Made by a program: the position numbers and the translations under genes | Notes under the pieces: model-generated | Told to the model about the DNA's origin: nothing | The model's input: the letters and a program-made list of their open reading frames with translations, nothing else | The model's database searches: none | Source: Anaerolineaceae bacterium UBA5311 | GTDB lineage: Bacteria > Chloroflexota > Anaerolineae > Anaerolineales > Anaerolineaceae | DNA length: 12,140 bases | Direction of reading: 5' to 3' | NCBI GenBank assembly: GCA_002411175.1 | Contig: DHRN01000009.1 | Span: forward strand, 2,377-14,516 | Shown: piece after piece, positions 6,637 through 12,140 of the stretch | Numbering within the stretch: the first letter of the stretch is position 1 | How the letters are laid out: every line of letters begins with the position of its first letter

Positions 6637-8708
6637 CCAATCGTCCTTCCAGTCGCTTTCGCCAGCACAAAAGGGTAAACAAACCCGCTGCCGGCTTTTC
6701 GCAACAGGTATCCTGCTATGGTCAGAGTCCAGCCGGAGTCAATAATATCATCAATTAATAAGACAGGCTGCTGATAGACATTACCGGCTATACCCAGGCT
6801 CTGAAAAACATTTTTAGCTTGCTTCGAATGGTTGAGCATTCCTTTTTGCTCTGGTGAAGGAGTCGTTTTGCGAAAAAGAGGCACAAAGGGAATCCCCAGA
6901 CTATCTGCAATCGCTTTGGCAAGTTCAGGCACAAGTAAAGGATGTCGGGTCGAAGGGATACAACAAACCCACTCTGGCATCGGATCTGGTCTCCAGTGAT
7001 AAAGTATCATATTGACCGACGCTCGTATCAATTCTTGTGAAAACTTCCCATTATTGTATTTATCATTTGCCACGATTCTTCCCATGCCAGTTTCGCCATA
7101 CTTTGACAGCGCTCTACCGGTCATATTTTGAAAGTCTGCAGGGATTCTGTTATTCTTCTCTGGTAATAGCCCGGCAGGCGCAGTGCGTTTGGGAACGATT
7201 TCAATAGGAATGGTGTCCAGGTAGCGCTCTGCATCACTCACCAGGCAATCTGGTACCGCCGCAGACAACTTACGACCCTGGCAATTGGCACAACGTCCAC
7301 AATTTGATACTTGTGAGTCATTTAAAGACCGGAGGAGGAATGCCATCGAACAACCTTGATAATCCACATAACTGCCAATTTCATTCAATTCGGTTTTTCT
7401 CAGAGCCAGAACTTGTTCGATTCTGTTTTGATCGTAGTGCCATGGGTTTGGTGTTTTAAAATAGACAGCATTCTCCCTTCCGATTGCGCCGTCGATTTCG
7501 AGAAGCTTCAATACCTTTTCCGCCATACCCCAGGAGATATTTACTCTATCCAATATTCCTCCGAAACTCAGTCCTTCATTATCTTGGAGTGCATTCAGCA
7601 CATCAAGATAAGCTTGTGGTGACGGAAAGGCTGTGCGGATAAAGTATTCGTGGATGCTTTGGTCTTCCTCACCCGCAAGTAAAATTCCGTATGCTTTGTC
7701 AAGGGATCTGCCAGCCCGACCAACCTGTTGATAATAAGTGATTACAGACGACGGGCTTTGAAAGTGGATTACGAAACCAATATCGGGTTTATCAAAGCCC
7801 ATTCCAAGGGCAACAGTAGCAACAAGGATGGAAATCTCGTTGTTTAAGAAGGCTTTTTCGAGCAAGAGGCGTTCGTCCTGTCCCTCCAGACCGGCGTGAT
7901 ACGCCTTGGCTGAAAACCCTTGCTGATTCAACCAATTGGCGACGCATTCCGTGTCAGATTGAGTAAGGCAATAGATGATTCCACTGCCTTTAAATTTATG
8001 AATATTGTGAGCCAACCATGCCAATCTTCCCGCGCGGGATGGCAGTCGGATACTCTGCAGGCGCAAAGATTCCCTGTCCAACGGACCGCGAAGTACCAGT
8101 AATTGCTGCCCAAGTTGGGAATGAATATCTCCAACTACGCGATTGTTGGCTGTTGCAGTGGTGCCGAGAACGGGAACGCCTCTAGGCAAGATGTTGATGA
8201 TGCGGACGATGCGCCTGTAATCCGGACGAAAATCGTGCCCCCAATCAGAGATACAATGCGCTTCATCAATAACGAGCATGCCAATCCGTCCTGATATGCT
8301 CGGCAGTACCTTCTGGAGAAATTCCCTGTTATTCAACCGCTCAGGGGAGATTATCAGCAAGTCGCAATTGTTTTTTTGGAGCGATTCGTTGATCTCGGGC
8401 CAATCCTTATCGTTATCGCTATTGATAGTCAGAGCTTTGAGACCAATCCTCTCCGCTGCCTCCAATTGGTTGCGCATAAGAGATAAAAGCGGGCTGATCA
8501 AAAGTGTTGGTCCATTACCTTTCTCGCGTAGTAATTTGGTGGCAAGAAAATAGACCATACTTTTGCCCCAACCCGTACGCTGCACTACCAACGCACGCTG
8601 TTTTTTGATCGCAACCGTCTCGATCGCATCCCATTGCCCTTGCCTGAAATTTGCATCCGGTCCAAGCATTTTTCTGAGCAGCTCCAGGGTGTACTTTTTT
8701 TCTTCCAT
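6633..8708 (-). CDS. recQ: RecQ-family ATP-dependent DNA helicase with C-terminal phosphoribosyltransferase-like domain
   Basis: This 691-residue protein is a superfamily 2 3'-5' helicase fused to a ComF-like phosphoribosyltransferase domain. Helicase signs are RTGWGKS (44-50, Walker A, with W in place of the usual G), LLISPLLSLMRNQ, DEAH (148-151), the RecQ aromatic-rich loop SDWGHDFRPDY (154-164), TTATA (183-187), VATVALGMGFDKPDI (297-310) and QQVGRAGR (327-334). A RecQ zinc-binding set follows: Cys453, Cys470, Cys473, Cys476. After a linker, residues from about 540 to 691 resemble a type I phosphoribosyltransferase, with the PRPP-loop motif VLLIDDIIDSGWT at 649-661. The ATG at 8708 begins the canonical N-terminus (MEEKKYTLELLRKMLG), and only a weak purine-rich GAAGAAGA lies upstream. 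It overlaps dprA by 4 nt. The PRTase may be catalytic or a ligand sensor; the sequence does not decide. Confidence 0.92.
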   Translation of the reverse strand: MEEKKYTLELLRKMLGPDANFRQGQWDAIETVAIKKQRALVVQRTGWGKSMVYFLATKLLREKGNGPTLLISPLLSLMRNQLEAAERIGLKALTINSDNDKDWPEINESLQKNNCDLLIISPERLNNREFLQKVLPSISGRIGMLVIDEAHCISDWGHDFRPDYRRIVRIINILPRGVPVLGTTATANNRVVGDIHSQLGQQLLVLRGPLDRESLRLQSIRLPSRAGRLAWLAHNIHKFKGSGIIYCLTQSDTECVANWLNQQGFSAKAYHAGLEGQDERLLLEKAFLNNEISILVATVALGMGFDKPDIGFVIHFQSPSSVITYYQQVGRAGRSLDKAYGILLAGEEDQSIHEYFIRTAFPSPQAYLDVLNALQDNEGLSFGGILDRVNISWGMAEKVLKLLEIDGAIGRENAVYFKTPNPWHYDQNRIEQVLALRKTELNEIGSYVDYQGCSMAFLLRSLNDSQVSNCGRCANCQGRKLSAAVPDCLVSDAERYLDTIPIEIVPKRTAPAGLLPEKNNRIPADFQNMTGRALSKYGETGMGRIVANDKYNNGKFSQELIRASVNMILYHWRPDPMPEWVCCIPSTRHPLLVPELAKAIADSLGIPFVPLFRKTTPSPEQKGMLNHSKQAKNVFQSLGIAGNVYQQPVLLIDDIIDSGWTLTIAGYLLRKAGSGFVYPFVLAKATGRTIG

Positions 8709-8783
8709 CGTCTTCTTCTCTTCTTATGACAGGACAGCTTTCTGAGAGCAATTTTACATCAAGCGAACATTCATTCGGACATA

Positions 8784-9161
8784 TTGAACGTAACTTCATT
8801 TCCTAAAAATGCTTGGGAAATTCGAAAAAAGGGATGGCGTTTCTTCCATCCCGGTTTTCAAAAATTCATCGACAGGGTTAAAAAATCCGGCTGCGGAGTT
8901 CTGCTGGGCGGCACGGAAGGGATCGACGAATATAATAACACACGCAGACCAACCGGTTCAGTGCCGATGGGGCTGCCTGCGGGAAGAGGTTACATCATCT
9001 CCCGCGGTCAGGCTAACATGATCCAGGCTCTCGCTTATTGGAACGAGAACGAAAATCCGGAAGATGCGCTCGGGCGCTGGCTGAAAGCCCTGAAACCAGC
9101 CACGTCGACACCCACCGCCATTGAGCAATTAGAATCGGAAACAACGTCCGACTCTGATTGA
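8784..9161 (+). pseudogene. Probable C-terminal remnant of an FtsK/EccC-like (type VII secretion) ATPase
   Basis: The open frame runs from just after a stop at 8727-8729 to 9161, with no ATG and no ribosome site. TTG at 8784 is the first usable start and would give 125 residues. The stretch GGTEGIDEYNNTRRPTGSVP, then GLPAGRGYIISRGQANMIQAL, resembles the ending of EccC/FtsK-SpoIIIE ATPases (LPPGRG-x-L-V-x-R-x3-x-IQ), as I remember the family. No Walker A or B motifs are present, so it cannot be an ATPase by itself. It begins 75 nt from the recQ start, as if the 5' part had been cut away. It converges (17 nt) on the YukD/EsaB-like gene, another type VII component, which strengthens the reading. 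It could instead be a small unrelated protein. Confidence 0.45.
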
Positions 9162-9178
9162 TTCCGCTTTTTCGTGAT

Positions 9179-9700
9179 CTACTTTGATTGTCCAGGTTTG
9201 ATTACACCCGGCTTTTTCTTTTTCGCAACCAGTTCCTGGATTGTTTTTCCCTTGGTTTTTGGTTTCTCGGCTTGGGAAGGTGCGGGGATTGGTTTTTGAA
9301 TCTCACTTGTTACTGCCGTGTCCGCCGGCACGTCAGCATGGCTTGCTTTACCCGGCTCTGAAGCTTTTGTGGCGCTGGATGGTGTCGGGGCGGGTGGCGC
9401 AGGGGTTGGAGGGGCAGCTCGCACCGCTGTTTTTTTCTGCACCGGGGGTTTGCTGTCCAGAATCAGGATGCTAAAGTTGCCAACGCCACCCTGCTGGAAG
9501 GTCTGAGCCATGTTCAGCCTTTCTCCATTCTCTTTCCATAGGAAATATGGAATCTGATATTTTGGGTTTACCGCCGAGTGCTTGAGCACTTTGAGAATCG
9601 AGGGCATAATCGCATCAATGCTTTGATCTGCGGGCACTTCCAGGTCGAAAATCTCGTTGGTATCAGGAATTTTGACGGTGATGAATTGTCTGTAACTCAT
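9179..9700 (-). CDS. YukD/EsaB-like ubiquitin-fold protein with Pro/Ala/Lys-rich tail
   Basis: This 173-residue protein has two parts. Residues 1 to about 83 read like a ubiquitin-like beta-grasp domain of the YukD/EsaB type: ITVKIPDTNEIFDLEVPAD, a helix SIDAIMPSILKVLK, YQIPYFLWKENGERLNMAQTFQQGGV, and the last strand FSILILD. YukD/EsaB proteins accompany type VII secretion systems of Gram-positive-like bacteria. Residues from about 84 to 173 are low complexity, rich in Pro, Ala, Thr and Lys (PPTPAPPAPTP), and end with a basic stretch AKKKKPGVIKPGQSK. This tail is not in standard YukD (about 80 residues). AAGGTG lies about 9 nt before the ATG. The gene starts 17 nt after the GntR regulator ends, so the two are probably cotranscribed. 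No signal peptide or membrane helix is visible. Confidence 0.6.
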   Translation of the reverse strand: MSYRQFITVKIPDTNEIFDLEVPADQSIDAIMPSILKVLKHSAVNPKYQIPYFLWKENGERLNMAQTFQQGGVGNFSILILDSKPPVQKKTAVRAAPPTPAPPAPTPSSATKASEPGKASHADVPADTAVTSEIQKPIPAPSQAEKPKTKGKTIQELVAKKKKPGVIKPGQSK

Positions 9701-9717
9701 AAATCAATGCACCTTTA

Positions 9718-10524
9718 TTAATCCGTCGCGATCAAGACATAATTCGATGGGTCTGAACTCGTGATGGCATTTTTTCCGTAGGTCCGATAATTGACCACCT
9801 TGGCTTCAATTGTCGCCCGGTCGTCCCGGTAGATATCAACCGCATACTCCACCAAGATTTGATCTTCCAAGTAACTGAAGGTAGTCACTTTTAACATTGG
9901 TGTACCTTTGTCGACGTTCAACAACCTCGATTCTTTTTCATTGGCAGCCACGGCTTCAATAATCCGGTCGCCCTTGGTAAGTTCAAGATGGCATACCGTA
10001 TAAAGGCTCTCGTAAAGCGATTTCGAAAGATCGGCTGTCAACAAGAGGTCACAAAGAGGTGAATTCAGGTATAAATTCTGCAGGATGATAGGCACGTTAT
10101 TAACAAAACGCAGCCGTTCGACATGAATCACCCTGTCTTCTTCCTTTTGGAGGTTCATACTTTCCCGCACTTTGGTCGGAGGCTCAATCAGTTGCTGGCG
10201 CAGCACCCTGGAATCGGTTTTCTGACCATGCCGGTCCATTTCCTTGCTAAATCCGGTTTTTAACTGGGTTAGAGCAATGTTTATCTTCGGATGGGTGACA
10301 AAAGTACCCTTACCCCTGCGTTTGATAATCGCGCCTTCGTGTTCCAGTTCCATCAATGCCTGCCGAACCACCGTGCGGCTTACTTTATAAGTGGCGCAAT
10401 AATCAGATTCGCTTGGAAGCATATCGCCTGTTGTTAATTGCTTGGAATCAATTTGCCGCTGGATGATCGCTTTGAGCTGCAAATAATAAGCGACCTTGCT
10501 ATCAAAATCAATTCTGGTTTCCAT
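9718..10524 (-). CDS. GntR-family (HutC/UTRA type) transcriptional regulator
   Basis: This 268-residue regulator has an N-terminal winged helix (about 10-78) with the family signature: YLQLKAIIQRQI, GDMLPSESDYCATYKVSRTVVRQALMELEHEGAI and RRGKGTFVTHP. The C-terminal domain (about 95-255) has the UTRA pattern for small-molecule sensing: VIHVERLRFVNNVPIILQNLYLN, YESLYTVCHLELTKGDRIIEAVAANEKESRLL, GTPMLKVTTFSYLEDQILVEYAVDIYRDDRATIEA. This points to the HutC subfamily, whose ligands are usually amino-acid, sugar-phosphate or phosphonate-like molecules. AAGGGA precedes the ATG. Upstream lies an IS remnant and repeat DNA, and no catabolic neighbour is visible, so the target genes are unknown. It may regulate the YukD-like gene that follows. 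Confidence 0.9.
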   Translation of the reverse strand: METRIDFDSKVAYYLQLKAIIQRQIDSKQLTTGDMLPSESDYCATYKVSRTVVRQALMELEHEGAIIKRRGKGTFVTHPKINIALTQLKTGFSKEMDRHGQKTDSRVLRQQLIEPPTKVRESMNLQKEEDRVIHVERLRFVNNVPIILQNLYLNSPLCDLLLTADLSKSLYESLYTVCHLELTKGDRIIEAVAANEKESRLLNVDKGTPMLKVTTFSYLEDQILVEYAVDIYRDDRATIEAKVVNYRTYGKNAITSSDPSNYVLIATD

Positions 10525-10589
10525 AACTTTCCCTTAGTTGCTTATAAATACGATTGGGGTAATAGGATTAAGTTAGGGGTGGCATCAGG

Positions 10590-10703
10590 TTAGCAGATTC
10601 GGGCGCCCCTCATTTCTTCATACTCCAATGGACTCATATAAATTAAAGCCGAACGTAGCCTTTTAGGATTATACCAAGCTTCTGTACACTTATGTGTGGC
10701 TAG
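10590..10703 (-). pseudogene. Remnant of an IS3-type transposase, C-terminal end
   Basis: Read on the minus strand, a short open stretch of about 37 codons ends at TAA (10590-10592). It carries TEAWYNPKRLRSALIYMSPLEYEEM, given here as two pieces: TEAWYNPKRLRSAL and IYMSPLEYEEM. This matches the end of the integrase (rve) domain of IS3/IS150-type transposases, usually written as E-x-F/W-Y-N-x2-R-x-H/R-S-A-L-x-Y-x-S-P-x-E/Y. An in-frame TGA (10704-10706) lies just upstream and no DDE residues other than this end remain. It is a dead fragment lying between gntR and the repeat array. Confidence 0.7.
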
Positions 10704-10756
10704 TCAGCAAATCTCAATGTAAAAGAATATGATTTTTTGTGAATAATAAATTGCAG

Positions 10757-10821
10757 CGTAGGTGACGGTTGCCACGCCGTCCCGAAAGCAGCTGTAGGGC
10801 GTGATGTCTGTACCGGCGAAG
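10757..10821 (-). repeat. Two diverged copies of the 42-bp repeat family, opposite orientation
   Basis: On the plus strand, CGTAGGTGACGGTTGCCACG (10757-10776), followed by CCGTCCCGAAAGC, resembles the reverse complement of the array unit (CGTAGGGAACGCGGCTTG, then CCCGTTCCGGCGAAGC). The next piece, TGTAGGGC through TACCGGCGAAG (10793-10821), ends in nearly the same CCGGCGAAG. They are thus older copies in opposite orientation to the main array. Confidence 0.45.
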
Positions 10822-10873
10822 TAGGTATTGGAGGTTCCGGTTATTTCCATTGGCAAGAGTGTTTAGCGCCTCC

Positions 10874-10960
10874 AATCCGCCGTTGTGTGTGGTCATTGTG
10901 TATGGCGGATTGAGGGGGGGGTAACATAGCCGTCACACCGATGTCATAAACCCCTCAATC
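10874..10960. repeat. Three-part overlapping inverted repeats (alternative hairpins)
   Basis: AATCCGCC (10874-10881) is complementary to GGCGGATT (10904-10911). GATTGAGGGG (10908-10917) is complementary to CCCCTCAATC (10951-10960). The middle segment can therefore pair left or right, but not both fully. The first stem extends a little through CCTCCAATCC against GGATTGAGG with one mismatch. Neither hairpin is followed by a T-run, so it does not look like a plain terminator. Confidence 0.55.
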
Positions 10961-10967
10961 TCGCCCT

Positions 10968-11348
10968 ACGAAAAGATAGCTTCGCCGGAACGCGCAGTTC
11001 ACATTCCCAACGAAAAGATAGCTTCGCCGGAACGGGACAAGCCGCGTTCCCTACAACAACAAGATGTCGCCGGAACGGAACAAGCCGCGTTCCCTACGAA
11101 AAGATGGCTTCACCGGAACGGGACAAGCCGCGTTCCCTACAACAAGACTTCGCCGGAACGGGTCAAGCCGCGTTCCCTACGAAAAGATAGCTTCGCCGGA
11201 ACGGGTCAAGCCGCGTTCCCTACGAAAAGATAGCTTCGCCGGAACGGTACAAGCCGCGTTGCCTACAACAACAAGACTTCGCCGGAACGCGCGGTGCACA
11301 TTCCCTACGAAAAGATGGCTTCGCCGGAACGCGCAGTGCACGTTCCCC
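10968..11348. repeat. Tandem array of nine 40-43 bp hairpin-bearing units
   Basis: Nine head-to-tail units start at 10968, 11010, 11053, 11096, 11139, 11179, 11222, 11265 and 11307, with lengths 42, 43, 43, 43, 40, 43, 43, 42 and 42. Each begins ACGAAAAGATAGCTTC or a variant (ACAACAACAAGACTTC), then GCCGGAACG, a variable 8-10 nt, and CGTTCCCT. Nearly every unit holds the stem GGAACG/CGTTCC (first and eighth units read CATTCC, and the seventh unit reads CGTTGC). Two unit subtypes differ in the loop: GGGACAAGCCG-like and CGCAGTGCA-like. There are no unique spacers, so it is a minisatellite of REP-like palindromes and not a CRISPR. A 121-codon open frame across it is an artefact of the period. 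Confidence 0.85.
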
Positions 11349-11541
11349 ACAAATAATATGCGTTATCGTCATGTACGAAAGGCGGTGATGATGCTGGGAG
11401 CTAAGCGAGCAGAACTTGCTCCTTCGTAATATTCAAAAAAATGCACCGGGATGGAAGAGGACAAGTGTATGGTAAATTGGGGGGATGTAAAATTATTGTG
11501 ACTCATCATAAGACGGGAAAATTTTCGTGTTAAATGAAAAA
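11349..11541. other. Spacer between repeat array and 5S gene, with one stem-loop region
   Basis: No gene is visible. TACGAA (11374-11379) and TTCGTA (11423-11428) form outer arms around a tighter hairpin GAGCA-gaact-TGCTC (11407-11421). The arms echo the TACGAA start of the array units, so this may be a decayed copy. Downstream of 5S on the minus strand I find only a weak AT-rich dyad (CGGGAAAATTTTCGTG) and no convincing GC-stem plus T-run terminator. Confidence 0.5.
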
Positions 11542-11543
11542 GT

Positions 11544-11663
11544 CTCCTGGCAATGACCTACTCTCCCAGGGGGCTGCCCCCCAAGTACCATCGGCGCTGG
11601 CAAGCTTAACTTCCGGGTTCGGGATGTTACCGGGTGTATCCTCGTCGCTACTATCACCAAGAG
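11544..11663 (-). rRNA. rrf: 5S ribosomal RNA
   Basis: On the minus strand the sequence begins TCTTGGTGATAGTAGCGACG and contains the conserved core CATCCCGAACCCGGAAGTTAAG and GCGCCGATGGTACTTGG, written here in pieces. It ends GAGAGTAGGTCATTGCCAGGA. The 5' end (TCTTGGTGAT) pairs with the 3' end (ATTGCCAGGA) as helix I. The length is about 120 nt. The ends are set by that helix and are good to a few bases. The gene lies about 85 nt downstream of 23S, the usual 16S-23S-5S order. Confidence 0.95.
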
Positions 11664-11747
11664 ACATAATTCTATGTCAATAAAAAGAATATCATTTGCA
11701 AGATTATAGCGAAACTATGATGAAAAAGCGTCGAGTTCTCCGCACCA

Positions 11748-12140
<393 letters not shown>

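Larger units (their letters stand above)
10704..10967. other. Gene-free stretch with degenerate repeats and inverted repeats
   Basis: I see no gene here. The stretch holds two degraded copies of the downstream repeat unit in the opposite orientation (10757-10788 and 10793-10821) and a G8 run (10914-10921). It also holds three mutually pairing segments described separately. A 60-codon minus-strand open frame (10714-10896) has no ribosome site or recognisable composition and I treat it as chance. Confidence 0.6.

Noticed and set aside
10714..10896. A 60-codon minus-strand open frame
   Set aside because: No ribosome site, no recognised motif, and it overlaps degenerate repeats and an inverted repeat.
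10968..11348. CRISPR array
   Set aside because: The units follow each other without unique spacers, the whole unit is repeated, and no cas genes are near.
11064..11429. A 121-codon plus-strand open frame across the repeat array
   Set aside because: It is a by-product of the near-43-bp period. The product is a repeat of the same low-complexity words and there is no ribosome site or family likeness.
11507..11535. rRNA operon terminator
   Set aside because: The dyad CGGGAAAATTTTCGTG is AT-rich and imperfect, with no following T-run on the minus strand.

Overview
The window looks like a moderately AT-rich bacterial chromosome and has four blocks. Block 1 is a catabolic operon. Block 2 is a DNA-processing pair, recQ and dprA. 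Block 3 is a small region with traces of a type VII-like secretion system and a GntR regulator. Block 4 is a repeat-rich boundary leading into the 3' end of an rRNA operon. The mix (galactitol-type PTS, SorC regulator, RecQ fused to a phosphoribosyltransferase, YukD/EsaB-like ubiquitin fold, short interspersed palindromes) makes me think of an Anaerolineae-type Chloroflexota. Bacillota is the main alternative. This guess rests on gene content only and is weak.

Block 1 (1-5569, all minus strand). A clear sigma-70-type promoter (TTGACT, 17 bp, TAAAAT) drives a SorC/DeoR-type sugar-sensing regulator. It is followed tightly by E1-alpha, E1-beta and E2 of a 2-oxoacid (or acetoin) dehydrogenase complex, then galactitol-type PTS IIA, IIB and IIC. 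The IIC gene runs off the left edge. Gaps are 13-47 nt, with one 8-nt overlap, so one transcript is likely. An E3 (dihydrolipoamide dehydrogenase) gene is not in the window. Repeated TCACA/TGTGA half-sites sit on and just downstream of the -10 element and look like the regulator's own operator.

Block 2 (5659-8708, minus strand). A RecQ-family helicase with a C-terminal phosphoribosyltransferase-like domain overlaps by ATGA with a DprA-family protein. The DprA ends in a perfectly placed sliding-clamp-binding-like pentapeptide, QMSLF. The two probably act as one DNA-repair, uptake or defence module.

Block 3 (about 8730-10524). A plus-strand fragment resembles the C-terminal end of an FtsK/EccC-type ATPase and lacks everything upstream. 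It converges on a minus-strand gene for a YukD/EsaB-like ubiquitin-fold protein with a long Pro/Ala/Lys tail. That gene lies 17 nt downstream of a GntR/HutC-type regulator. I read this as the remnant of a type VII-like secretion locus.

Block 4 (10525-12140). There is a roughly 37-codon remnant of an IS3-type transposase C-terminus, then overlapping inverted repeats, then nine tandem 40-43 bp units each containing a GGAACG/CGTTCC hairpin. The 5S rRNA gene and the 3' part of the 23S rRNA gene follow, both on the minus strand. The 16S gene would lie to the right.
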